Notes under the pieces: model-generated
Database searches by the model: none
The model's input: the letters and a program-made list of their open reading frames with translations, nothing else
Told to the model about the DNA's origin: nothing
DNA from: Candidatus Kapaibacterium sp.
GTDB taxonomy: Bacteria; Bacteroidota; Ignavibacteria; Kapaibacteriales; Kapaibacteriaceae
Length of the DNA stretch: 10,018 bases
Direction: 5' to 3'
Assembly: GCA_030830285.1 (NCBI GenBank)
Contig: JAURNF010000058.1
Location: 1-10,018 of the forward strand
Made by a program: the position numbers and the translations under genes
Part shown: in pieces, positions 1 through 6,110 of the stretch
How positions within the stretch are numbered: position 1 is the stretch's first letter
How the letters are laid out: each line of letters opens with the position of its first letter

Positions 1-395
1 AGGCTCGACTCAACGATCTCGTCAAGTTCAGACTTTGATCGCGATTGGTTCAGCGTCAGACCGTAGGTAATGTTCTCGTAGATCGACTTCGGAAACGGAA
101 TCGACTTCTGGAACACCATTCCGATGCGTCGGCGAAGCGTCACGACATCGACTTCTTTGTCGTAAACATTCACGCCGTCAACAACCATTTCGCCACCAAT
201 GCGCGTACCCTCGATCAAGTCGTTCATACGATTGATCGAACGCAGGAATGTGGATTTGCCACAGCCCGACGGACCAATGAACGCCGTGACCTTTCGCTCT
301 GGAATGCTCAGGTTAATGTCGAAGAGCGCCTGCTTCTGTCCGTAATGGAAGTTGAAACCTTGCGCTTGAATCTTTGTTTGAAGATCCTTGGCCAT
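1..395 (-). CDS. pstB: Phosphate ABC transporter ATP-binding subunit PstB (3' part outside the window)
   Basis: PstB is the cytoplasmic ATPase that powers the PstSCAB high-affinity phosphate importer. About 131 N-terminal residues are present and the reading frame runs off the left edge, so roughly the second half (ABC signature, Walker B, switch histidine) is not visible. The protein begins MAKDLQTKIQ. It shows the Walker A motif GPSGCGKST near residues 43-51, followed by LRSINRMNDL, a segment typical of PstB and unlike other ABC ATPases. The Q-loop region reads MVFQKSIPFPKSIYENITYG (PstB proteins usually have QKPNPFPKSIYEN here). The start lies 11 bp after the pstA stop, with only a weak purine-rich stretch in front, so translation is probably linked to pstA. 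It is the last visible gene of the pst operon; phoU may follow outside the window, which I cannot check. Confidence 0.96.
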   Translation of the reverse strand, partial: MAKDLQTKIQAQGFNFHYGQKQALFDINLSIPERKVTAFIGPSGCGKSTFLRSINRMNDLIEGTRIGGEMVVDGVNVYDKEVDVVTLRRRIGMVFQKSIPFPKSIYENITYGLTLNQSRSKSELDEIVESS

Positions 396-406
396 GAGGA
401 TACTTT

Positions 407-1315
407 CTACCGCTTCCGCAAACGTGAGCGAATAAGAATTGCCGTGAGATTCATCAGGAACGTCAACCCGAGCAGTACAAGCGTTGTCGCAAACTGCAAC
501 GGAAGCGTCTTCTCAACATCCGGTGACTGTGTAGAGAGCACAAAGAGGTGATATCCCAAGTGCATGAACTTCTCTGTCACAGCCGAAGGAAGCACTTCCG
601 ACGAATACGTTACACCGACGAAGAGGATTGCCGCCACCTCGCCCGCGCCACGTCCAACTGCTAGAATGGATCCCGTCAGAATACCTGTGACTGAGTTTGG
701 AATCACCACCTTCACAATCGTCTGCAAGCGCGTTGCACCTAATGCAAGCGACGCTTCACGAAGGTCACGTGGCACTGCACGCAGCGATTCTTCAACCGCA
801 ACAATCACCACAGGGAGTGTGAGCACCGCAAGCGTTGCAGCTGACCACAAGAGCGAGCCATCGCCAAATGATGACGAACCAAAGGCAGCGTCGATGCTAC
901 CACCCATGAACTGGATGAAAAACCCAACGCCAAACAATCCAAACACGATGGACGGTACGCCTGCGAGGGTGTTCACAGCAAAGCGAACGCTCCGAGCGAA
1001 CCATGAATCCTGCTTCGCAAACTCTGTGAGGTAGATTGCCGTGGCAGTGCCAACCGGCACGCCAAGCAACGTCATCAACAGCACAAGAAGCGTTGTCCCA
1101 GCAAGAGCTGGCCAGATCCCACCTTCGGTGTTGCTGTTGCGCGGAAACTCCGTGAGGAACTCCCACGTTACGTGCGTGCCACCGTTGAGCAGAAAGTTGC
1201 CGAACATGCCAAGGATGATTCCCACAACAGCAACAGCTGCGGTGAGTGCAATCAACACGGCGAAGAAGCCGAGGAGTCGTTTTGGAAGGGGCTGTGTAGA
1301 TGCTGAGAACTGCAT
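407..1315 (-). CDS. pstA: Phosphate ABC transporter permease PstA
   Basis: This is one of the two inner-membrane subunits forming the phosphate channel of PstSCAB. At 302 residues it has the usual family length. A first membrane helix lies at about 15-38, followed by a periplasmic segment containing the PstA-like WEFLTEFPRN (51-60), and then the permease core. LAGVPSIVFGLFG (118-130) is a typical Pst permease motif. The EAA loop that contacts PstB is at about 176-206 (EESLRAVPRDLREASLALGA). AVGRGAGEVA (219-228) carries the conserved Arg and Glu of the transport pathway. The last helix is at about 275-295 and the protein ends in a basic tail. The start follows the pstC stop by a single base (TAA-C-ATG) and has a good ribosome site, which indicates coupled translation. 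Nothing is missing from the family pattern. Confidence 0.96.
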   Translation of the reverse strand: MQFSASTQPLPKRLLGFFAVLIALTAAVAVVGIILGMFGNFLLNGGTHVTWEFLTEFPRNSNTEGGIWPALAGTTLLVLLMTLLGVPVGTATAIYLTEFAKQDSWFARSVRFAVNTLAGVPSIVFGLFGVGFFIQFMGGSIDAAFGSSSFGDGSLLWSAATLAVLTLPVVIVAVEESLRAVPRDLREASLALGATRLQTIVKVVIPNSVTGILTGSILAVGRGAGEVAAILFVGVTYSSEVLPSAVTEKFMHLGYHLFVLSTQSPDVEKTLPLQFATTLVLLGLTFLMNLTAILIRSRLRKR

Positions 1316-1316
1316 G

Positions 1317-2510
1317 TTACTTCCCCTGGAAGCGCTTGATAAAGCGCGTCTTCACGTAAAGCTCCGTCACGGCGTTGAGTCCGAACGAAAACACAAACAG
1401 CAATACGCCAAGCAAGAACAACACGCCGTAGTGCTCGGAGCCCCACACCACTTCGCCCATTTCACTTCCGATGGTAGCTGCAACAGTACGTGCTGGCTCG
1501 AACGGAGAGAACGATGACAAGGGGGCGTTTCCAGTTGCCATGATTGCAATCATTGTTTCGCCGAATGCGCGACCGATGCCCAGCAGAACTGCGGCAAACA
1601 CACCAGGTGCTGCTGCTGGCAGCATCACGCGGTATGCGGTTTGCCATTCGGTCGATCCCAATGCAAGTGATGCCTCGCGTAGTGTCTTCGGTACCGCGCT
1701 CAGTGCATCCTCTGCAATGGAGAACACGATGGGGATCACAGCAAGTGAAAGACCGATACCACCAACGATTGCGTTGAGTCGGTATGGCACACCGGTTACG
1801 TCTTGCACCCATGAGGCAACGGTTACCAGACAAAAGAAGCCGATTACCACGGAGGGGAAGCCAGCAAGAAGCTCAATGCCAGGCTTGACTATCTCACGGA
1901 TCCACGGCTTCGCAAAGAAGGCTACAAACAAAGCTGCGAGGATGCCGAGTGGCGCACCAATGAGGATGGCAATCAGTGTGGTCTTCGCTGTGCCGATGAG
2001 CAATGGCACGATGCCAAACTTCGGCACTTCGCCGACTGGTTGCCAGGTTGAGCTAAGGAAGTTCTCGCCGAATGACAGTGTATCACCGGCAATCACTTCT
2101 TCTTCACTCGATGTCGCATCGATATCAGGCGGAATCAATCCTGAAGAAGGATTGTAAATGTGCGGGTACGCTGGGTTGGCAGCGATGTAGATGAACTCAC
2201 CGGGGGCTCCCTCTTCTCCTGACGCAGGAGCTTCAGCCTCTGGATTGTACACTTCTGGCTCTTCAGCATCAGGGTTGTACACATCCGGTTCCGACTGGGT
2301 CGTCGAAGTTGCTGTTGTTTCCTGTGACGACGTCGATGTCTGCTCGGTAGGCGCTTCCTCAGAACCCGTTAACAGCGTCGATGCCTCGCGAAAGACGAAG
2401 ATGAAGATGAGGAAGATTACGAGAATCGACACCGATGCAATGGCCCGAATAGACCACTCAGCGATCAGTTCACCGATATTTCGTCGTGTAGCACGAAACG
2501 GATTATTCAC
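1317..2510 (-). CDS. pstC: Phosphate ABC transporter permease PstC with a large periplasmic insertion
   Basis: PstC is the second membrane subunit of the PstSCAB phosphate importer and the partner of PstA. The permease domain is standard: FGIVPLLIGT (165-174), LLAGFPSVVIGFF (214-226), an EAA loop at about 267-300 (EDALSAVPKTLREASLALGS) and GIGRAFGETM (311-320) with the conserved Arg and Glu. The first membrane helix is at about 23-40. Between that helix and the WQPVG..FGI segment that normally follows soon after lies an extra stretch, about residues 45-145, rich in Ser, Thr, Glu and Pro. It holds the YNP repeats annotated separately. This makes the protein 397 residues, against the roughly 300-320 usual in the family. 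The start is GTG, preceded by GAGG; upstream in frame there is only the pstS stop codon and no other start. The gene begins 27 bp after pstS. Confidence 0.94.
   Translation of the reverse strand: MNNPFRATRRNIGELIAEWSIRAIASVSILVIFLIFIFVFREASTLLTGSEEAPTEQTSTSSQETTATSTTQSEPDVYNPDAEEPEVYNPEAEAPASGEEGAPGEFIYIAANPAYPHIYNPSSGLIPPDIDATSSEEEVIAGDTLSFGENFLSSTWQPVGEVPKFGIVPLLIGTAKTTLIAILIGAPLGILAALFVAFFAKPWIREIVKPGIELLAGFPSVVIGFFCLVTVASWVQDVTGVPYRLNAIVGGIGLSLAVIPIVFSIAEDALSAVPKTLREASLALGSTEWQTAYRVMLPAAAPGVFAAVLLGIGRAFGETMIAIMATGNAPLSSFSPFEPARTVAATIGSEMGEVVWGSEHYGVLFLLGVLLFVFSFGLNAVTELYVKTRFIKRFQGK
1322..1327 (-). promoter_or_regulatory. Ribosome binding site of pstA
   Basis: AGGGGA on the minus strand lies 6 bases before the pstA ATG, inside the last codons of pstC. 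It supports the chosen pstA start and coupled translation of the two permease subunits. Clear Shine-Dalgarno sites are uncommon in this window, so this one is informative. Confidence 0.6.
2231..2290 (-). repeat. Two tandem 30-bp repeats inside pstC encoding a 10-residue YNP motif
   Basis: Bases 2231-2260 and 2261-2290 match at 24 of 30 positions. In the pstC frame they encode DVYNPDAEEP and EVYNPEAEAP (residues 76-85 and 86-95). A further IYNP occurs alone at 118-121. The mismatches are mostly conservative in the protein, so the repeat looks like an old duplication kept at protein level. The segment should lie in the periplasm, judging from its place after the first membrane helix. Confidence 0.8.
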
Positions 2511-2515
2511 AGCTC

Positions 2516-2519
2516 CCTC
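2516..2519 (-). promoter_or_regulatory. Ribosome binding site supporting the GTG start of pstC
   Basis: GAGG on the minus strand lies 5 bases before the GTG at 2510. The 27-bp gap back to the pstS stop contains no other in-frame start codon, so this site decides the start of pstC. Confidence 0.5.
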
Positions 2520-2537
2520 AGAATCCCTACCGCAAAG

Positions 2538-3386
2538 TTACTTGCGCTTGATCGGATAGTATCCAACTTCAGACACAACTTTTTGTCCAGCAGGCGAAAT
2601 TACCCAGTCGATGAACTTCTTCACACTGCCAGCTGGCTTTTGATTGAGATAGAAGTACAGAAAGCGAGAAATCGGATACGATCCGTCGTGAATTGTCGCG
2701 GCTGTCGGACCTACGGCCTTCGCAGATGCTTCCTTCGCGATAGGTAGCGCCTTGACATTCTTTGCGTATGCAGCACCACCGAAGCCAATGGCGTTGTTGT
2801 CCTTCGATACTGCATTGATCAGTGCAGCAGTGCCAGCCATGTGTTGCGCTGATGCAGCAAAGTCTTGCTTGTTAAGAACATGCTCCTTGAAGAACTCGTA
2901 TGTACCCGAGTTGTTCTCACGGCTGTAAAGCAGGATCGGCTTATCGTTGCCACCAACTTGTTTCCAGTTCGTCACCTTGCCTGTGAAGATGTCCTTGACC
3001 TGCGCCATCGTGAGTTGCTTCACTGGATTCGACTTGTGTACGTAGATGGCAAGGCCGTCCATTGCTACACGGATTTCGAGCCCCTTGTATCCGAACTTCT
3101 TTTCGAGTTGGGCTACTTCGTCCTTCTTGATCGGACGTGATGAGGCGCAGATGTTTGTTGTGCCGTTGATAAGAGCTGCGATTCCAGTACCCGAACCACC
3201 ACCAGTTACCTGAAATTCCGTTGCCGACTTATCTGGATATGCCTCTGTCCAGCGCTGGACGAGGATGACCATTGTATCGGAACCCTTGATTGTTACGCGC
3301 TCCTTCGGAAGGGAAAAAGCGATGGCCGTGAATGCAATAACGACCAGGAATGGGATTGAACGGCGAATGAACTGCATGATTTTCAT
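2538..3386 (-). CDS. pstS: Periplasmic phosphate-binding protein PstS
   Basis: PstS captures phosphate in the periplasm and delivers it to PstC/PstA. The protein has 282 residues, the short form of the family. An N-terminal basic and hydrophobic segment (residues 1-25) serves as signal peptide or membrane anchor. No Cys lipobox is present, so it is not an obvious lipoprotein. Phosphate-contact motifs are visible: KGSDTM (34-39), TGGGSGTGIAALINGT (61-76), SSRPIKKDE (82-90), DGLAIYVH (110-117), SRENNSGTYEFF (155-166) and YPISRFLYFYLN (237-248). It ends with GYYPIKRK, the usual C-terminal pattern. No Shine-Dalgarno site precedes the ATG; a second Met at residue 4 is an alternative start. The gene is first in the pst operon, and a Pho-box-like site lies 59 bp upstream. 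Confidence 0.95.
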   Translation of the reverse strand: MKIMQFIRRSIPFLVVIAFTAIAFSLPKERVTIKGSDTMVILVQRWTEAYPDKSATEFQVTGGGSGTGIAALINGTTNICASSRPIKKDEVAQLEKKFGYKGLEIRVAMDGLAIYVHKSNPVKQLTMAQVKDIFTGKVTNWKQVGGNDKPILLYSRENNSGTYEFFKEHVLNKQDFAASAQHMAGTAALINAVSKDNNAIGFGGAAYAKNVKALPIAKEASAKAVGPTAATIHDGSYPISRFLYFYLNQKPAGSVKKFIDWVISPAGQKVVSEVGYYPIKRK

Positions 3387-3445
3387 TGAAATGAGTGAAC
3401 AAAACGGACCGCAAATTAGGATCAGGAAGAGCGCCGGGTGGTGTT

Positions 3446-3463
3446 GTTACCACATTGTAACAC
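3446..3463 (-). promoter_or_regulatory. Pho-box-like site upstream of pstS
   Basis: On the minus strand this reads GTGTTAC-AATG-TGGTAAC: two 7-base half-sites whose starts are 11 bp apart. The 7+4+7 layout is that of a PhoB/PhoP site, and the half-sites match those in front of the porin gene. The site starts 3 bp after the porin stop codon and lies 59 bp before the pstS start, so pstSCAB probably has its own phosphate-responsive promoter and does not rely only on read-through from the porin. The same bases also form an inverted repeat (TGTTAC-N6-GTAACA, 3445-3462), so a different, dimeric regulator cannot be excluded. No phosphate regulator is encoded in the window. Confidence 0.6.
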
Positions 3464-3466
3464 GTG

Positions 3467-4714
3467 TTAGATGCCGAGCTCGACGTTGAAGCGAGTGTAG
3501 AATGAATGCTGAACTTCACTTCCTGAGTTGAGCAGTGTGATGCGATTGGTGCCGAGCTCGAGGTTTGTCTTGATACGGTGGCGGTTGATGTAGTATCCAA
3601 CAACACCGCTGATGTTGACCTGCTCCTGGTACTCAGCAAGGCCTGCGAGCTGGTTGCCAGCGTCTACGACTGCATAGCGCGCACCGACATTCCACATTGA
3701 TGGGAAGATGTACGATGCTTGAGCCATGTAACCACTGCCAACGAACACCGCTGCATAGTCCTTACGTGTAGTATCCTTATACGTGATCGGGTCATTCGAT
3801 GTGCGTTGAGCATATTCAGCATACAACGAAAAGCCCTGATACTTCAAGAGTGCGTCGGCGTAGATCACCTCTGAGGAGCGGCGGCCATACAGCGCTCGAC
3901 CAAGTGGACCGCGGGTCTTTGTTTGGTTGTCGTTGTGATGGTATGAAACGCCAACACTGAGCTTTGGTGTTTGTTCACGCATGAGGTCGCCTTCGAAGTA
4001 GTCGCCACCGTTCTTAAATGCACCGAACGGGAGCACTTCTGCACGACCAGTGTACGCCATGCCACCACCGACGAGGGATGGTTGATTCCGACCATCTCCT
4101 GTTGAGAAAGCACCACGGAGGTTCACAATAACGCTACCAGTGAGTGGTCGCCAGAATCCCTGAAAGCCGAAGTCACGATCCAGGTTGAATGCTCCGTTGA
4201 CAATAGAGCGGTCGGGCTGCTCAAGGTCGGCCGAGGAGATAACGCGCTGGCGATTGCCCGGAAGTTTCGTCTGACCGAAGCCCACCTGGAGGTTTGGCGA
4301 GAAGTTCCAGAAGATCATCGCGTCGCGGATGATGTTCGGGAACTGTGTATCGGTCCAGTCTTGGTCTGACCGTGAAAACGACAATTGGAGGTTGAACGTG
4401 AGGCGCGGATCGTACAGGGAGCCGCCAAAGCGCAAGCGCAGGCGGCGAACTGCAAAGTCGGTTGAGCCAGCCGAGAGATCAAGATCTTGGTCTACATCCT
4501 CGGTCTTGGTGGTGTAGGTAGCCCAGTTCTGCATACGGAAACGCATAAGCACGCGTGTGCTGCTATCGGCCGACTGAAACACTACTCCGTCCGAGTTGAA
4601 GTCAAAACTTCCGTGGGATTGCGTTGAGGCCTGTCCGAAAAGTGCTGACGAGGCGAGAAGGATGCCTGTCGCTACCATACTGCAGCGCCGTGTTACTCGT
4701 GTAAACATTCCCAT
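3467..4714 (-). CDS. OprO/OprP-type outer-membrane porin, probably for phosphate
   Basis: This is a predicted outer-membrane beta-barrel of 415 residues, resembling the phosphate-selective porin O/P family. Residues 1-30 form a signal peptide (basic start, hydrophobic ILLASSALFG, cleavage near Ala29). The mature protein opens with an SFDFNSDGVVFQSADSSTRV segment. Family-like features follow: FAVRRLRLRFGGSLYDPRLTFNLQL (87-111), alternating strands throughout, GFGQTKLPGNRQR (145-157) and NLDRDFGFQGFWRP (177-190). The last strand ends FNVELGI, so the terminal residue is Ile and not the aromatic residue common in porins. A Met at residue 3 is an alternative start; neither start has a clear ribosome site. 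The neighbouring pst genes and the Pho-box-like repeats upstream suggest phosphate uptake. Substrate choice is inferred from context and not from visible binding residues. Confidence 0.85.
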   Translation of the reverse strand: MGMFTRVTRRCSMVATGILLASSALFGQASTQSHGSFDFNSDGVVFQSADSSTRVLMRFRMQNWATYTTKTEDVDQDLDLSAGSTDFAVRRLRLRFGGSLYDPRLTFNLQLSFSRSDQDWTDTQFPNIIRDAMIFWNFSPNLQVGFGQTKLPGNRQRVISSADLEQPDRSIVNGAFNLDRDFGFQGFWRPLTGSVIVNLRGAFSTGDGRNQPSLVGGGMAYTGRAEVLPFGAFKNGGDYFEGDLMREQTPKLSVGVSYHHNDNQTKTRGPLGRALYGRRSSEVIYADALLKYQGFSLYAEYAQRTSNDPITYKDTTRKDYAAVFVGSGYMAQASYIFPSMWNVGARYAVVDAGNQLAGLAEYQEQVNISGVVGYYINRHRIKTNLELGTNRITLLNSGSEVQHSFYTRFNVELGI

Positions 4715-4742
4715 AATACTGGGCCCTGTGTGTAATGAAATT

Positions 4743-4782
4743 GTTAGCGAACTGTTACGGCAGCGAAACTAGAGTGTTGCCC
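4743..4782 (-). promoter_or_regulatory. Degenerate 11-bp repeat array near the porin start
   Basis: On the minus strand four 7-base half-sites follow each other with starts exactly 11 bp apart: GGGCAAC (4782), TAGTTTC (4771), CCGTAAC (4760) and CGCTAAC (4749). Only the third has the perfect GTWAC core; the others differ by one base. The array ends 28 bp before the porin start codon, so it would overlap the porin promoter. TAGTTTCG at 4771-4764 could instead be part of a promoter element of the TAnnTTTG type known from Bacteroidota. Confidence 0.4.
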
Positions 4783-4783
4783 C

Positions 4784-4812
4784 GTAACACTACCGTTACC
4801 TTTCCGTAACAT
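4784..4812 (-). promoter_or_regulatory. Pho-box-like array of three perfect half-sites upstream of the porin
   Basis: On the minus strand the half-sites are ATGTTAC (4812-4806), AGGTAAC (4801-4795) and GTGTTAC (4790-4784), each starting 11 bp after the previous one with 4-base spacers GGAA and GGTA. The first pair closely resembles the pair in front of pstS (GTGTTAC-N4-TGGTAAC). A PhoB/PhoP-type response regulator binding as tandem monomers on one face of the helix is the best explanation. The core GTWAC is nearly self-complementary, so the array could also act on pfkA, which starts 57 bp away on the other side. Confidence 0.6.
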
Positions 4813-4869
4813 TGAAAACGATGAATAAACTGTCATAGAAAGCCCGTAACGGTCGTATTTTCGAGCTAT

Positions 4870-5829
4870 ATGAAACGCATTGCAGTCTTTACAAGTGGTG
4901 GTGACGCGCCCGGCATGAACGCCCACATTCGGGCTGTCGAGCGGACTGCCGACAAGCGTGGTCTTGAAGTTATCGGAATCATCGGTGGATACTCGGGGAT
5001 GATAGCCGGACACTTCGAAGTTCTTGATCGTGTCCGCACGGCCAACACCATCGACCGCGGTGGTACGATTCTTAAGACATCTCGCTGTCCGGACTTTTTC
5101 GAGCCCGATGGACGTATCGAAGCCGCAGAGCAGTTGCGCGCGCACGGCATCGACGGTGTGGTTGCATGTGGTGGTGATGGTACGTTCCATGGTGCACATG
5201 CGTTGTGGACGGAACACGGCATCCGTATAGTAGGTACTCCGGGTACCATCGACAACGACTTGGCTGGCACCGACTTTACCATTGGCTACGACACCGCGAT
5301 TAACACCGCTGCGCAGGCCATTGATAAGATCCGTGATACAGCAGAATCGCACGGACGTCTCTTCTTTATCGAAGTAATGGGTCGTCATGCAGGATTCATT
5401 GCCTTCGATGTAGGCATTGCCTGTGGTGCTGAGTATGTAGCTGTGCCAGAGACGCTTACCGATATCGATGAATTGTATCAGCGCATCTTATCGCAGGGAC
5501 TCGACAAGCGGACAATTGTGATTGTTGGTGAAGGAGATGAGTTAGGTGGCGCGCTGGGCATAAGCCAAAAGCTCGAACAGCGCCACGGCGTACACTCCAA
5601 GGTATCAATCCTTGGTCACGTCCAACGTGGTGGTTCGCCAACAGTACGCGACCGTGTACTTGCATCTCGTCTCGGAGCAGCGGCTGTCGACGCATTGCTT
5701 GCTGGTCACACCGACGTCATGATTGGTCAGGTTGGCAATGACGTCTCGTATGTGCCTTTTGAACGAACATGGCTGGATCGCAAGCCGATCCCTACCTATC
5801 TCTCTGAACTTTCTACCCTCCTCGTATGA
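4870..5829 (+). CDS. pfkA: ATP-dependent 6-phosphofructokinase
   Basis: This cytoplasmic enzyme phosphorylates fructose 6-phosphate to fructose 1,6-bisphosphate, the committing step of glycolysis. At 319 residues it matches the bacterial PfkA length (E. coli 320). It starts with MKRIAVFTSGGDAPGMNA. The nucleotide motif GGDGT (101-105) has Gly at the position where pyrophosphate-dependent enzymes carry Asp, which predicts ATP use. PGTIDND (124-130) carries the catalytic Asp128; MGRHAGFIA (170-178) and LGHVQRGGSP (248-257) bind the sugar phosphate. Arg21, Arg25 and Arg54, equivalent to effector-site residues of E. coli PfkA, are kept, so allosteric control is plausible. There is no clear Shine-Dalgarno site. 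It is the first gene of a plus-strand run and overlaps the next gene by 4 bp (ATGA). It is divergent from the porin. Confidence 0.97.
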   Translation: MKRIAVFTSGGDAPGMNAHIRAVERTADKRGLEVIGIIGGYSGMIAGHFEVLDRVRTANTIDRGGTILKTSRCPDFFEPDGRIEAAEQLRAHGIDGVVACGGDGTFHGAHALWTEHGIRIVGTPGTIDNDLAGTDFTIGYDTAINTAAQAIDKIRDTAESHGRLFFIEVMGRHAGFIAFDVGIACGAEYVAVPETLTDIDELYQRILSQGLDKRTIVIVGEGDELGGALGISQKLEQRHGVHSKVSILGHVQRGGSPTVRDRVLASRLGAAAVDALLAGHTDVMIGQVGNDVSYVPFERTWLDRKPIPTYLSELSTLLV

Positions 5830-6110
5830 ACGACGTCCTCACGTTTATCACCATTGTGCAGATCTACCAAGTTGAAGGCATGGTCGCACTTGGTAAAATG
5901 AAGCACCCCGTTACCAATGAACTCATGAAGAATCAAGATCATGCTCGATATGTCATCGACATGCTGGCGATTCTGAAGGAGAAGACGACTGGTAACTTGA
6001 ACATTGATGAAGCACGTATTCTCGAGCAAACGATTAGCACGTTGAAGTTGAACTTCGTTGATGAGTTCGGTAATCCTGATGCTCCCGCATCGGCTGGAAA
6101 TCTTGCCTAA
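5826..6110 (+). CDS. DUF1844 family protein of unknown function
   Basis: This is a 94-residue protein that I recognise as DUF1844 by its pattern: a helical start (FITIVQIYQVEGMVALGKM), then HPVTNELMKNQDHARYVIDM, the hallmark LAILKEKTTGNLNIDEARIL (about 48-67), and a final helix TISTLKLNFVDEF. No function is established for the family. It has no signal peptide and no catalytic-looking residues, and it should be a small, mostly helical cytoplasmic protein. Its start overlaps the pfkA stop (ATGA) and its stop shares one base with the nadK start (TAATG). It is therefore translated in strict linkage with two enzymes that use phosphorylated substrates and ATP. Whether it affects either enzyme is unknown. 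Confidence 0.85.
   Translation: MNDVLTFITIVQIYQVEGMVALGKMKHPVTNELMKNQDHARYVIDMLAILKEKTTGNLNIDEARILEQTISTLKLNFVDEFGNPDAPASAGNLA

Noticed and set aside
564..1034. Long plus-strand open frames opposite pstA, pstC, pstS and the porin
   Set aside because: They are antisense to well-recognised genes, show no family-like motifs and have low-complexity composition; shadows of real genes.
3438..3453. Inverted repeat GTGGT-N6-ACCAC after the porin stop as a terminator
   Set aside because: Only 5-bp arms and no T-tract follow; it overlaps the Pho-box-like site, so it is more likely incidental.
4691..4706. TGTTAC and GTAAAC near the porin start codon as further half-sites
   Set aside because: They lie inside the signal-peptide coding sequence, their cores are 9 bp apart and one core is imperfect; they do not fit the array.
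4830..4850. CTGTCAT at 4830-4836 (identical to the E. coli Pho half-site) followed by CCGTAAC at 4844-4850
   Set aside because: The two lie 14 bp apart, out of the 11-bp phase, and neither has an in-phase partner; I do not annotate them as a separate Pho box.
4812..4861. Possible pfkA promoter: TTGAAA at 4812-4817 with CATAGA downstream, or TATTTT at 4856-4861
   Set aside because: The matches to the standard hexamers are weak and the second candidate is only 8 bases from the ATG; not enough to call a promoter.
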